The notes under the pieces were generated by a model. It worked only from the letters and a program-made list of their open reading frames with translations, had not been told where the DNA came from and searched no databases. A stretch of 64,000 bases of DNA from Streptomyces sp. SID9727 (GTDB lineage: Bacteria; Actinomycetota; Actinomycetes; Streptomycetales; Streptomycetaceae): positions 1-64,000 of the forward strand of contig NZ_JAAGNI010000055.1 in assembly GCF_010550605.1 (NCBI RefSeq), in the 5' to 3' direction. The first letter of the stretch is position 1, and the number at the start of each line of letters is the position of its first letter. A program made the translations under genes and the position numbers. Shown piece by piece: positions 42,674 to 51,735 of the stretch.

Positions 42674-45115
42674 ATGGACCTCGGTGTGCCGCCGCAGAGG
42701 ACACCACAGCCGGGTGACGGCACGGCGGGCCGCGTGCCGCTCGCCGTGGCCGTGGTCGATGCGGAAGGGCTCGTCTCGCACTGGTCGACCGGGGCGAGAA
42801 GACTCTTCGGCATCAGCCGCGAGGAGGCGGTCGGCTGCCCCGCGGGTGAACTGCTGCCGGTGTCCGGTGTGCTGGGCGTGGACGGCGCACCCGCCGAGTA
42901 CGACGAGGGCCCCGCGCTCGACAGCTCGCTCAGCGGGGACTTCCCCTACCCGGCGTCGGGCCGGGCCCGTCTCGACGAGCCCGGGCACGGCCGGATCGAC
43001 GTGCTGTGGTGGGCCTACCCGCTCGCCGGCCCCGGACCGGCCCGGCTGCTGGTGCTCGCCGCCGACTGCGCGCACCTGCGCGACACCGAGGACGGCGAGG
43101 ACCGCGCGGCCCGTACGGTCTCCCCAGGCTTCGCCCTGCACACCGACTTCCCCGGCCACTCCGAACTGTCCGCCCGGCTGCCCGAGATCCTGCCGAACAT
43201 GAGTGTTCAGGAGGCCACCGGGATCGTCGCCCAGGTACTCGAACTGGGCTACCCGGTCCTGGAGTTCAGCCACCACCAACGCATCCCCGTCACCCCGGAC
43301 TGGGGTGTGCCCAAGCGCGCCGGAGGGCCGTCGGTGCGGGAGGAGCGGTACGGCGAGGAGGCGGCGGTGGTCCCGCCGCGGGCCGCGCCCCGGCCCGAGC
43401 TGGACCTCGAATACGCGGCGGTCCGCGAACGGCTGGAGTTCCTCAACGAGGTGAGCGGCCGCATCGGCACGTCGCTCGACCTGGAACGCACCATCCGCGA
43501 GGTCACCAGCGCCGCCGTCCCCCGCTTCACCGACTTCGCCGGCACGCATCTGCGCGCCGCCGTCCTCGCCGGTGAGGGCTTCCCCGACGGACCGCCCGAC
43601 GTCACCACCGTCTGGCACCGCGTCTGGGTGGAGCACAACGACGAACCGGGCCGCTGGGACGACACCGTGCCCGTCGGCGAGGCCATCGCCTTCCCCGAGC
43701 ACACCCCGTTCTTCCAGTGCATGGTCACCGGCGAGCCGGTCATCGTGCCCTACGTGAGCGAGGAGCTGAGCAACCGGATCTCCGGCGAGTTCGAGAAGCG
43801 CGACCTGCGCCCCCTGATCACGCACCGCTCGCTGCTCATCGTGCCGCTCAAGGCCCGTGACGTGGTCCTCGGCTTCATGGTCCTGATGCGCCGCCCCGGC
43901 CGCGAGCCCTTCGACGACATGGACCGCACCACCGGTGCCGAACTCGCCGCGCGCGCCGGGCTCGTCCTGGACAACGCCCGCATGTACACGTACCAGGAGA
44001 ACGTCGCGGAGACGCTCCAGGACAGCATGCTGCCCAAGGTCGAGCCGCGCATGGCCGGTTGCGACATCGCGACCCGCTACCTGCCGGGCACCCGGCTCGG
44101 GCGGATCGGCGGCGACTGGTTCGACTCGGTGAAGCTTCCCGGCTCACGCACCGCGCTGGTGGTCGGGGACGTCATGGGCCACGGACTCAACTCGGCCGCG
44201 ATGATGGGCCAGTTGCGCACCGCCGTGCTGACCATGGCCACCATGGAGATGGAGCCCGCCCAGCTCCTGCGCAATCTGGACGACCTGGCCCAGCGCCTCG
44301 GCGAGCAGTACCTCGCGACCTGCCTGTACGCGGTCTACGACCCGATCGCGGGCGAGCTCCAGATCGCCAACGCCGGTCACATCCCGCCCGTCCTGGTCCG
44401 CGCAGAGGACGGCCGGGCCGAACTGCTCGACCTGCCGACCGGGGCACCCATCGGCGTCGGCGGAGTCGCCTTCGAGACCGCCACCGTGCGGGTCCGCCCC
44501 GGCGACCGGCTCGTCCTGTGCACGGACGGGCTGGTCGAGGTGCGCGGCCAGGACATCGGGGCCGGGCTCGCCGCGCTCTGCGCCTCCGCCGCCCACCCGG
44601 CCGCCTCGATGAACGACGCCTGCGACACCATCATCCGCGCCCTGAACACCGGCGACGGCCGCAAGGACGACGTCGCCCTGCTGATGGCCCGGCTCAACGG
44701 CATCGCGGACGAGGACGTCGCCGAGTGGCAGCTCGCCCTCGACCCCCGCGAGGTCTCCCGGGCCCGCCGCCTCGTGCGCGGCCAACTGCTCGACTGGGAG
44801 CTGCCCGACGCGGTGGAGGCGGCCGAGCTGATGGTCAGCGAGCTGGTCACCAACGCCTTCAAGCACGGCCGCACGCACCACATCGGGCTCCGGCTGGTCC
44901 GCACCGGAGCGCTGCTGTGCGAGGTCAGCGACGACGAGCCGGCCCCCGCCTCGCTCCTCGGTGTCACCGACCACGACGAGTTCGGCCGGGGCCTCATGGT
45001 GGTGAGCGCGCTCGCCAAGGAGTGGGGCACCAGCGGCACGGCACGCGGCAAGACCGTCTGGTTCGAGCTGGCCCTGCCCCGGGTGCCCCGGCCCCGGTAC
45101 AGCCGCCCCCGCTGA
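42674..45115 (+). CDS. PAS-GAF-PP2C (SpoIIE/RsbU) phosphatase with RsbW-like HATPase domain
   Basis: 813 residues in four parts. A PAS domain (VVDAEGLVSHWSTGARRLFG, residues ~20-140) comes first. A GAF domain follows (from LEFLNEVSGRIGTSLDLERT, ~250-440). The PP2C/SpoIIE phosphatase (~455-675) has GGDWFDSV, VGDVMGHG, LCTDGLVEVRG and RKDDVALL. The C-terminal anti-sigma-type kinase (~690-805) has the N box ELVTNAFKHG and the G box FGRGLMVVSALA. The phosphatase would activate an anti-sigma-factor antagonist while the kinase part could bind or phosphorylate it, so one chain may set both directions of a partner switch. AAGGAG lies nine bases before the ATG. No sigma factor or antagonist gene is adjacent. 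Confidence 0.92.
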   Translation: MDLGVPPQRTPQPGDGTAGRVPLAVAVVDAEGLVSHWSTGARRLFGISREEAVGCPAGELLPVSGVLGVDGAPAEYDEGPALDSSLSGDFPYPASGRARLDEPGHGRIDVLWWAYPLAGPGPARLLVLAADCAHLRDTEDGEDRAARTVSPGFALHTDFPGHSELSARLPEILPNMSVQEATGIVAQVLELGYPVLEFSHHQRIPVTPDWGVPKRAGGPSVREERYGEEAAVVPPRAAPRPELDLEYAAVRERLEFLNEVSGRIGTSLDLERTIREVTSAAVPRFTDFAGTHLRAAVLAGEGFPDGPPDVTTVWHRVWVEHNDEPGRWDDTVPVGEAIAFPEHTPFFQCMVTGEPVIVPYVSEELSNRISGEFEKRDLRPLITHRSLLIVPLKARDVVLGFMVLMRRPGREPFDDMDRTTGAELAARAGLVLDNARMYTYQENVAETLQDSMLPKVEPRMAGCDIATRYLPGTRLGRIGGDWFDSVKLPGSRTALVVGDVMGHGLNSAAMMGQLRTAVLTMATMEMEPAQLLRNLDDLAQRLGEQYLATCLYAVYDPIAGELQIANAGHIPPVLVRAEDGRAELLDLPTGAPIGVGGVAFETATVRVRPGDRLVLCTDGLVEVRGQDIGAGLAALCASAAHPAASMNDACDTIIRALNTGDGRKDDVALLMARLNGIADEDVAEWQLALDPREVSRARRLVRGQLLDWELPDAVEAAELMVSELVTNAFKHGRTHHIGLRLVRTGALLCEVSDDEPAPASLLGVTDHDEFGRGLMVVSALAKEWGTSGTARGKTVWFELALPRVPRPRYSRPR

Positions 45116-45212
45116 CCAGGAGGTCGTGTCCGAACCCTTGCCCCCGGACACCTCGGGGCAGTAGTCCCTGGCTGAGGAATGTGAGCCTGCACGACGGGAC
45201 TTGGGAGTACGC

Positions 45213-45932
45213 ATGGGTGTGTCACAGCAGTACCGCGCGGCGTGGGAAGGGTATTGGGCGGCCACGTCGGACGAGCCGGGCGAGGCCATCTGGGACTCCG
45301 GCCCGGATCTGAGCGCCGTGCCGCACAGCCGGCTGCTCCTGCCGTACGCCGATGCCGCCCTGCCCGTCGTGGACCTCGGCTGCGGCAGCGGCACGCAGAC
45401 CCGCTACCTCGCCACCCTCTTCCCCCGCGCGATCGGCGTGGACCTCTCCCACGCGGCGATCGAGCACGCCCGGAAGGCGGACCCGGGGGAGACCGCGGCG
45501 TACGAGAGGCTCGACCTCACCGACGCCGAGGCCGTGCGCGCCCTGCACGGGCGCACCGGGGACACGAACGTGTACATGCGGGCGGTGATCCACCAGAGCG
45601 ACCCCGAGGCCCGCCCGGCCGTCGCCGCCGCCGTCGCCACACTCATCGGCGCGCGCGGCCGGGCCTTCGTCACCGAGCTGACCCCCGCCTCCAAGGACGT
45701 CCTGCGACGCGCCGCGCAGGGCCCGGGCGGGCCGGGCCCGAAGCTGCGCCGGGTCTTCGAGCACGGGCTGAAACCGGCGAGCGCCACCGACGAGGAGGTC
45801 CCGGAACTGCTGGCGGCGGCCGGGCTGACGGTCCTGGACAGCGGCGACACGGTCCTGCCGCAGACCGAGAACCTCCCCGACGGCACCCGGATCGACCTTC
45901 CGGCGAGGTGGTTCGTGCTGGCCGCGGGCTGA
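45213..45932 (+). CDS. Class I SAM-dependent methyltransferase
   Basis: 239 residues. Motif I is VVDLGCGSGTQTRYLA near residue 50, with the acidic end of strand 2 in AIGVDLSHAAIEHARK. The usual GRAFVTELTP post-motif is present. Substrate unknown. ATG 45213 is favoured by GGGAG five bases upstream over the TTG at 45201. It converges with a LysR gene. Confidence 0.82.
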   Translation: MGVSQQYRAAWEGYWAATSDEPGEAIWDSGPDLSAVPHSRLLLPYADAALPVVDLGCGSGTQTRYLATLFPRAIGVDLSHAAIEHARKADPGETAAYERLDLTDAEAVRALHGRTGDTNVYMRAVIHQSDPEARPAVAAAVATLIGARGRAFVTELTPASKDVLRRAAQGPGGPGPKLRRVFEHGLKPASATDEEVPELLAAAGLTVLDSGDTVLPQTENLPDGTRIDLPARWFVLAAG

Positions 45933-45933
45933 T

Positions 45934-45962
45934 CCCGGGCCGGGGCGTGCGCGCCGCCCGGG
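45934..45962. terminator. Terminator hairpin between convergent genes
   Basis: CCCGGGC / GCCCGGG stem (45934-45940 with 45956-45962) around a 15-base GC-rich loop, right after the methyltransferase stop and before the LysR stop. Confidence 0.5.
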
Positions 45963-45964
45963 GC

Positions 45965-46855
45965 TCAGCTCCCCGTCTCGTCCCGGAGCAGCGCCATCAG
46001 GGCCCGCGCCCCCGGGCTGAGCGCCCGCGCCTCGGGGAGCACCACGGCACTCTCGTAGTACGCCTCGCCGGCGCCCTCGGGCCGCACCGCGACGAGTCCG
46101 CGCGCTTCGGGCTTGCGGGAGAAGTGGTGCGGCACGAGCGCGATGCCCAGCTGCTCGTGCACCAGCTCCAGCAGGCTGTGCACGTCGGTCACCTCCAGGG
46201 CCACCGTGCGCCGCGTCCCGGCCGCCGTGAACGCCGCGTCGGCCGCGCGGCGCGGACCGAAGTCCGGGTGGAAGTCGATGAACGGCTCACCGGCCAGCTC
46301 CGCCCAGCCCGCCCGGTCCGCCGCCGCCAGCCGGTGGCCCGGAGCGCACAGCAGCACCATGGGCTCCCGGGCCAGCGGGACCAGCTCCCCGCGCCAGCCG
46401 TCCGGGTCCACCGTCGCGGCGAACGCGATGTCGAGCCGCCCGCCCGCCACCCCGTCCACCAGCCTCGCCGTGCCCTCCTGACGCAGCCGGATGTCCATGT
46501 GCGGGTGGGCGCGGTGGAAGGCGGCGAGCAGCCGGGGCAGCCGCAGCCCGGCCACGCACTGCTCCACGCCCACCGACAGGGTTCCGCGCAGCAGCCCCCT
46601 TACCGCGTCGACCGCCTCCTTGGCGGCCCGCACCCCGGCCAGGGTGCGCTCCGCCTCGACGAGCAGGGCGCGCCCCGCCTCGGTGAGCCGTACGCTGCGC
46701 GTGGTCCGGCTGAACAGCGGGGTCCGCAGCTCCTGCTCCAGCGCCCGCACGGAGGCGGACAGGCCGGACTGCGAGACGGCGACCCGTTCCGCCGCGCGGG
46801 TGAAATGCCGTTCCTCGGCGACGGCCACGAAATGTTCCAGCTGGCGCAACTCCAT
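45965..46855 (-). CDS. LysR family transcriptional regulator
   Basis: 296 residues, the usual length. The winged helix-turn-helix is at residues 1-60 (MELRQLEHFVAVAEERHFT, then VSQSGLSASVRALEQELRT); the remainder is the two-lobed effector domain. It is divergent from an aldo/keto reductase with a 120-base gap and is likely to control that gene and itself. The inducer is unknown. Confidence 0.9.
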   Translation of the reverse strand: MELRQLEHFVAVAEERHFTRAAERVAVSQSGLSASVRALEQELRTPLFSRTTRSVRLTEAGRALLVEAERTLAGVRAAKEAVDAVRGLLRGTLSVGVEQCVAGLRLPRLLAAFHRAHPHMDIRLRQEGTARLVDGVAGGRLDIAFAATVDPDGWRGELVPLAREPMVLLCAPGHRLAAADRAGWAELAGEPFIDFHPDFGPRRAADAAFTAAGTRRTVALEVTDVHSLLELVHEQLGIALVPHHFSRKPEARGLVAVRPEGAGEAYYESAVVLPEARALSPGARALMALLRDETGS

Positions 46856-46975
46856 GATTGAGAACTCTAGGCCCTGAATCCAAGCGGAATCTCCTGTTGG
46901 ACTACTGGATCGACGTGGGCCAGCCTTGGGGTGTCCTGCCGGTCATGGCCGGAACACCTCTCCCATGGAGTCCGC

Positions 46976-47977
46976 ATGTACATCCCGTCCGCCGACCGCT
47001 ACGCGCACATGCCCTACCGGCGCACCGGGCGCAGCGGCCTGAAGCTGCCCGCCCTCTCGCTCGGCCTGTGGCACAACTTCGGCGGGGACCGGACACCGCA
47101 GGCCCAGGGCGAGATCCTGCGCCGGGCCTTCGACCTCGGCATCACCCACTTCGACCTGGCCAACAACTACGGCCCGCCGCCCGGCTCCGCCGAGACCGCG
47201 ATGGGCAAGGCGCTCGCCACGGACTTCGCCGCCCACCGGGACGAGATCATCGTCTCCACCAAGGCCGGCTACCTGATGTGGGACGGCCCGTACGGGGAGT
47301 GGGGTTCGCGCAAGAACCTGCTGGCCTCGCTGGACCAGAGCCTCACCCGGCTCGGCCTGGACTACGTGGACATCTTCTACTCGCACCGGCCGGACCCCGA
47401 GACCCCGCTCGAAGAGACCATGGGCGCGCTCGACGCGGCGGTGCGCCAGGGCAAGGCGCTCTACGTCGGCGTCTCCAACTACTCACCCGAGCAGACCCGT
47501 GAGGCCGCCCGCATCCTGAAGGACCTGGGCACCCCGCTCCTCATCCACCAGCCGCGCTACTCGATGCTCGACCGCCGGCCCGAGGACGGACTGCTCACCG
47601 CCCTGGACGAGCTGGGCGTCGGCTCCATCGCGTACTCGCCGCTCGAACAGGGCATCCTCTCCGACCGCTACCTGAACGGCATCCCGGAGGGCTCCCGTGC
47701 CGCCGGCAGCAGCCCCTTCCTGTCGGCCGAGGCGGTCACCCCGGACCTGGTGTCCCGGCTGCGCGAACTGAACGAACTCGCGGCCGCGCGCGGCCAGTCG
47801 CTCGCCCAGCTGGCGCTGGCCTGGGTGCTGCGCGGCGGGCGCGTCACCTCCGCCGTGGTCGGAGCGAGCAGCGTCGCGCAACTGGAGAACAACGTCGAGA
47901 CGGTCCGGAACCTGGACTTCACCGACAAGGAACTCGCCCGGATCGAGAAGCTGCTGAAGGGCGCCAAGCGGCACTGA
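46976..47977 (+). CDS. Aldo/keto reductase, YghZ (L-glyceraldehyde 3-phosphate reductase) type
   Basis: 333 residues with close motif-by-motif resemblance to E. coli YghZ: LPALSLGLWHNFG near residue 24, FDLGITHFDLANNYGPPPGS near 48 (catalytic Asp and Tyr), STKAGYLMWDGPYG with the catalytic Lys, and IFYSHRPDPETPLEETMGAL with the His. YghZ reduces L-glyceraldehyde 3-phosphate and methylglyoxal-like aldehydes with NADPH. ATG 46976 has GGAG six bases upstream. A divergent LysR gene probably regulates it. Confidence 0.9.
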   Translation: MYIPSADRYAHMPYRRTGRSGLKLPALSLGLWHNFGGDRTPQAQGEILRRAFDLGITHFDLANNYGPPPGSAETAMGKALATDFAAHRDEIIVSTKAGYLMWDGPYGEWGSRKNLLASLDQSLTRLGLDYVDIFYSHRPDPETPLEETMGALDAAVRQGKALYVGVSNYSPEQTREAARILKDLGTPLLIHQPRYSMLDRRPEDGLLTALDELGVGSIAYSPLEQGILSDRYLNGIPEGSRAAGSSPFLSAEAVTPDLVSRLRELNELAAARGQSLAQLALAWVLRGGRVTSAVVGASSVAQLENNVETVRNLDFTDKELARIEKLLKGAKRH

Positions 47978-48013
47978 CCCGCGGGCGGCCGGACCGGGCC
48001 CGTCGCGGGGTCA
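47975..48013. terminator. Imperfect hairpin between convergent genes
   Basis: TGACCCGCG and CGCGGGGTCA overlap the two opposing stop codons and can pair with one bulged base. Confidence 0.4.
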
Positions 48014-48352
48014 GACCTCGTCCGGCCGCAGCAGCAGCTCCAGCAGGCCGGGGAAGCGTGCGCCGAACTCCGCGCGGCGCAGCCGGTTGACCCGCCTGGG
48101 CCCCTCGTCGCGCTGCTCGACGAGACCCGCTCCGCGCAGCACCGTGAAGTGGTGGCTGAGCGCGGCTTTGCCGACGGGCACATCGAAGCTGCCACAGGTG
48201 CGCGTCCAGTCCTCGGAGCGCGCCAGCTCGCGGACCAGCTGGAGGCGGACCGGGTCGGCCAGTGCGGACAGGGCGGCGAGCACCGTCACCTGAGCGGGGT
48301 CCGTGTGTACGGGGGCGGGCCGGTGTCCGCCGCCCGCCGGCTGCTGGGCCAT
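48011..48352 (-). CDS. ArsR-type winged-helix transcriptional regulator
   Basis: 113 residues. LSALADPVRLQLVRELARSE starts the fold and VGKAALSHHFTVLRGAGLVE is the DNA-recognition helix region. No metal-binding cysteine pair is seen: the single Cys in RTCGSFDVP is not in an ELCVCDL motif, so it is likely a metal-independent member. It is divergent from a quinone oxidoreductase with repeated AGTGTTC boxes in the gap and should repress both. AGGAGGGG precedes the ATG. Confidence 0.88.
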   Translation of the reverse strand: MAQQPAGGGHRPAPVHTDPAQVTVLAALSALADPVRLQLVRELARSEDWTRTCGSFDVPVGKAALSHHFTVLRGAGLVEQRDEGPRRVNRLRRAEFGARFPGLLELLLRPDEV

Positions 48353-48380
48353 GGCCCCTCCTGTCTCCCGTGCGGGACGC

Positions 48381-48437
48381 TTGCCGAGTGTTCGATGAAT
48401 ATCTTACAGTCCAAGTGTTCGCTTTTCGTTGAACACT
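48381..48437. promoter_or_regulatory. Divergent promoter/operator with AGTGTTC boxes
   Basis: A perfect inverted repeat AGTGTTC-N10-GAACACT (48414-48420, 48431-48437) plus a third direct copy AGTGTTC at 48387-48393. A possible plus-strand promoter is TTGCCG (48381-48386)-18-TACAGT (48405-48410). The boxes overlap it and the ArsR promoter side, so the ArsR protein is the probable ligand. Confidence 0.65.
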
Positions 48438-48458
48438 ACCTCCAGGGGGCGGTCTGCC

Positions 48459-49436
48459 ATGCGTACGGTCGAAGTCGAGAAGTACGGCGGGCCCGAGGTG
48501 CTGACCGTCACCGAGCGGCCCGTGCCGGAGCCCGGTCCCGGACAGGTGACCATCGACGCCGTCTACGCGGGCGTCAACTTCGCGGACCTCAAGGCCCGGT
48601 CCGAGGGCTACCGGGTGCCGTCGCTGCCCTTCGTGCCCGGCCTGGAGATCTCCGGCCGCGTCCGGGCTGTCGGCGCGGGCGTCGAGGGTCTCAGCCCCGG
48701 TCAGGAGGTGGCCGCGTTCCTGGCCGGCGGCGGATACGCGGAGGTGGTGACGGCCCCCGCCGCCACCGTCTTCCCGCTCCCGGACGGCATCGGCCTGCGC
48801 ACGGCGGCCACCCTGCCCACCGTGCTGCCCACCGCACACGCCCTGCTCCACGAGATCGGCAGGCTGCGGGCCGGTGAGACCGTGTTGGTGCAGGGCGCCG
48901 CCGGCGGCGTCGGCACGGCGGCCGGGCAGCTGGCCCGCGTGTCCGGAGCCGGAGCCGTGTACGGGGTGGTGTCCTCGGCCGGCAAGGCCGCGTACGCCCT
49001 CGACCACGGCTACGACGAGGTGTTCGTCGGCGACACCTTCCCGGACGAGGTCCGCCGTGCCACGGGCGGCCGGGGCGTCGACCTGGTGCTCGACCCGGTC
49101 GGCGGTGACACCCTGCGCCGCGGCCTCGACGCGCTCGCGGTCTTCGGACGCCTGGTCTCCTTCGGCAACGCGGGCGGGGGCGCGCCCTGGCAGGTCGGGC
49201 AGCCCGAGCTCTACCCGGGCGGCCGGTCGGTCGCCGGCTTCTCGATCCTCAGCCTCGCGCAGTCCGACCCCGCCGCCCTGCGGGCCGTCGCCGAACGCGC
49301 CTTCCGCGCCGTCGCCGACGGCCGGGTGACGCTCCCGGTGACGGCCGAGTTCGCGCTGCGGGACGCGGCCGACGCGCACCGGCTGATGGAGGGACGCACC
49401 TCCACGGGAAAGCTCCTCCTGCGCGTCGCCGACTGA
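48459..49436 (+). CDS. NADPH:quinone oxidoreductase-like zinc-type alcohol dehydrogenase family protein
   Basis: 325 residues of the MDR superfamily, quinone oxidoreductase branch: MRTVEVEKYGGPEVLTVTER, GVNFADLKARSEGY, and the NADPH loop VLVQGAAGGVGTAAGQLA near residue 145. No catalytic or structural zinc cysteines are seen. It should reduce quinones or activated alkenes. ATG 48459 is preferred over the GTG-like start 30 bases upstream, which falls in the operator. The divergent ArsR gene probably controls it. Confidence 0.87.
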   Translation: MRTVEVEKYGGPEVLTVTERPVPEPGPGQVTIDAVYAGVNFADLKARSEGYRVPSLPFVPGLEISGRVRAVGAGVEGLSPGQEVAAFLAGGGYAEVVTAPAATVFPLPDGIGLRTAATLPTVLPTAHALLHEIGRLRAGETVLVQGAAGGVGTAAGQLARVSGAGAVYGVVSSAGKAAYALDHGYDEVFVGDTFPDEVRRATGGRGVDLVLDPVGGDTLRRGLDALAVFGRLVSFGNAGGGAPWQVGQPELYPGGRSVAGFSILSLAQSDPAALRAVAERAFRAVADGRVTLPVTAEFALRDAADAHRLMEGRTSTGKLLLRVAD

Positions 49437-49527
49437 TCGTCCGCCGGACGCGCACGGCCGCCGGGGCCGTCATTGGAATGGACCTGTGGAGGTCCCGGCA
49501 GCCCTGGCCTGGGCGTTCATCGGCGCG

Positions 49528-49533
49528 TACCGT
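49528..49533 (+). promoter_or_regulatory. -10 box of a leaderless-type promoter (TACCGT)
   Basis: TACCGT, eight bases, then ATG 49542. It would drive the whole peptidase operon. Confidence 0.55.
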
Positions 49534-49541
49534 GTGGCCGC

Positions 49542-50375
49542 ATGAAGATCCTCGTCAGCGCCGACATGGAAGGCGCCACCGGCGTGACCTGGCCGGCCGA
49601 CGTGCTGCCCGGCACGCCGCAGTGGGAGCGGTGCCGCTCCCTGTTCACCTCCGACGTCAACGCCGCCGCCCTCGGCTTCTACGACGGGGGAGCGGACGAG
49701 GTACTGATCAACGAGGCACACTGGACCATGCGCAACCTGCTCCTGGAGAGACTGGACGAACGCGTCCAGATGCTCACCGGCAAGCACAAGTCGCTCAGCA
49801 TGGTCGAGGGCATCCAGCACGGCGACGTCGACGCGGTCGCCTTCGTCGGCTATCACACCGGGGCCGGCACGGAGGGCGTCCTCGCCCACACCTACCTCGC
49901 CAACTCCATCACCGGGGTGTGGCTGAACGGCGTGAGGGCCAGCGAGGGCCTGCTCAACGCCCATGTCGCCGCCGAGTACGGCGTGCCCGTCGTCCTCGTC
50001 ACCGGCGACGACCTGACCTGCGTGGACGCCGAGGGGTACGCCCCCGACGCCGCGAAGGTGGCCGTCAAGGACTACGTGTCGCGGTACGCCGCCGTCTGCC
50101 GCACCCCCGCCCGTACGGCCGCCGACATCCGGGCGGCCGCCGCCCGGGCCGTCTCCCTGGCCGGCCGGTACACGCCGGTGGAGGGCGGCCCGTTCACCGT
50201 GGAGCTGGAATTCGATGCCGAGCACCTGGCCGCCGCGGCCACCGTCGTACCCGGGGTGGCGCCGAGCGGCGAGAGGCGGGTCTCCTACACCAGCGCGACG
50301 ATGTACGAAGGTATCCGCACGTTCAAGGCGGTGACGACGATCGTCTCGTCCGCCGTGGAGGAGCAGTATGGCTGA
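49542..50375 (+). CDS. dppA: M55 family D-aminopeptidase (DppA-like)
   Basis: 277 residues, the usual DppA length. MKILVSADMEGATGVTW holds the first zinc ligands (Asp and Glu), and INEAHWTMRNL, AFVGYHTGAG and SEGLLNAHVAAEYGVPVVLV carry the conserved His and Glu residues. In Bacillus DppA forms a decamer that cleaves D-Ala-D-Ala and similar D-peptides. It is first of four peptidase genes, so it may start breakdown of cell wall-derived peptides. ATG 49542 is supported by the leaderless-type -10 box. Confidence 0.92.
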   Translation: MKILVSADMEGATGVTWPADVLPGTPQWERCRSLFTSDVNAAALGFYDGGADEVLINEAHWTMRNLLLERLDERVQMLTGKHKSLSMVEGIQHGDVDAVAFVGYHTGAGTEGVLAHTYLANSITGVWLNGVRASEGLLNAHVAAEYGVPVVLVTGDDLTCVDAEGYAPDAAKVAVKDYVSRYAAVCRTPARTAADIRAAAARAVSLAGRYTPVEGGPFTVELEFDAEHLAAAATVVPGVAPSGERRVSYTSATMYEGIRTFKAVTTIVSSAVEEQYG

Positions 50376-51711
50376 GGCGACCGCCCCCCAGGACTCCGTC
50401 GACGCCCTGGCGCTCGACGAATCGGTGACGTTCACCTCCGAACTGATCCGCATCGACACCACCAACCGGGGCGGTGGCGACTGCCGCGAACGCCCCGCCG
50501 CCGAGTACGTCGCCGAGCGCCTGGCCGCCACCGGCCTGGAACCCGCGCTCCTGGAGCGCACCCCCGGCCGTACCAACGTGGTCGCCCGGATCCCCGGCAC
50601 CGACCCGTCCGCCCCCGCCCTCCTGGTCCACGGCCACCTGGACGTGGTGCCGGCCGAGGCCGCCGACTGGACCGTGCACCCCTTCTCGGGTGAGGTCCGG
50701 GACGGAACCGTGTGGGGCCGCGGCGCCATCGACATGAAGAACATGGACGCGATGGTCCTGTCCGTCGTCCGGTTCTGGGCCCGGGCCGGAATCCGTCCGC
50801 GCCGCGACATCGTCATCGCGTACACCGCCGACGAGGAGGCCAGCGCGGCCGACGGGGCCGGGTTCCTCGCCGACCGGCACGCCGCCCTCTTCGACGGGTG
50901 CACGGAGGGCATCAGCGAGTCAGGCGCCTTCACCTTCCACGCCGGGCCGACGATGCCGCTGTACCCCATCGGGGCCGGCGAACGCGGCACCGGCTGGCTG
51001 AAGCTCACCGCCCACGGCAAGGCCGGCCACGGCTCCAAGGTCAACCGCGCCAACGCCGTCACCGCGCTCGCCGCCGCCGTCACCCGCATCGGCGAGCACG
51101 AGTGGCCGGTCCGGCTCACCCCGACGGTCCGCGCCGCGCTCACCGAACTCGCCGCGCTGCACGGCATCCGCCCCGACCTCGACGCCCCCGGCTTCGACGT
51201 GGACGAACTCCTCGGCAAGATCGGGCCGGCCGCGGCCCTCGTCGCCCCGACCGTCCGCAACAGCTCCAACCCGACGATGCTGGACGCCGGGTACAAGGTC
51301 AACGTGATCCCGGGCCACGCCACCGCCTACATCGACGGCCGGACCGTCCCCGGCGGCGACGAGGAGTTCCACGCCACCCTGGACCGGCTCACCGGCCCCT
51401 CGGTCGACTGGGATTTCGCCCACCGCGAGGTCGCCCTCCAGGCGCCGGTCGACTCACCCACGTACGGCAGACTCCGGGCCGCCATCGAACGGTTCGACCC
51501 GGACGGCCACGTCGTGCCCTACTGCATGTCCGGTGGCACCGACGCCAAGCAGTTCTCCCGGCTCGGCATCACCGGCTACGGCTTCTCGCCGCTGAAGCTG
51601 CCCGTCGGCTTCGACTACCAGGCCCTCTTCCACGGCGTGGACGAACGCGTCCCCGTCGACGCGCTGCACTTCGGCGTCCGGGTCCTGGACCACTACCTGC
51701 GCACCGCCTGA
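50368..51711 (+). CDS. M20 family metallopeptidase
   Basis: 447 residues. Zinc ligands are in LLVHGHLDVVPAE (His) and WGRGAIDMKNMDAM (Asp), with the catalytic Glu and next ligand in YTADEEASA; a later His ligand is in the last third (YQALFHGVDERVPV). The middle dimerisation domain begins about residue 205. It should release an amino acid from a dipeptide or acylated amino acid. The ATG overlaps the end of the DppA-like gene by eight bases, so the two are coupled. Confidence 0.9.
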   Translation: MAEATAPQDSVDALALDESVTFTSELIRIDTTNRGGGDCRERPAAEYVAERLAATGLEPALLERTPGRTNVVARIPGTDPSAPALLVHGHLDVVPAEAADWTVHPFSGEVRDGTVWGRGAIDMKNMDAMVLSVVRFWARAGIRPRRDIVIAYTADEEASAADGAGFLADRHAALFDGCTEGISESGAFTFHAGPTMPLYPIGAGERGTGWLKLTAHGKAGHGSKVNRANAVTALAAAVTRIGEHEWPVRLTPTVRAALTELAALHGIRPDLDAPGFDVDELLGKIGPAAALVAPTVRNSSNPTMLDAGYKVNVIPGHATAYIDGRTVPGGDEEFHATLDRLTGPSVDWDFAHREVALQAPVDSPTYGRLRAAIERFDPDGHVVPYCMSGGTDAKQFSRLGITGYGFSPLKLPVGFDYQALFHGVDERVPVDALHFGVRVLDHYLRTA

Positions 51712-51735
51712 ACCACTCGGGGGAGACCGACACCC

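Noticed and set aside
46856..46975. Possible LysR T-N11-A boxes between LysR and the aldo/keto reductase
   Set aside because: Several weak matches but no clearly symmetrical one; too uncertain to annotate.
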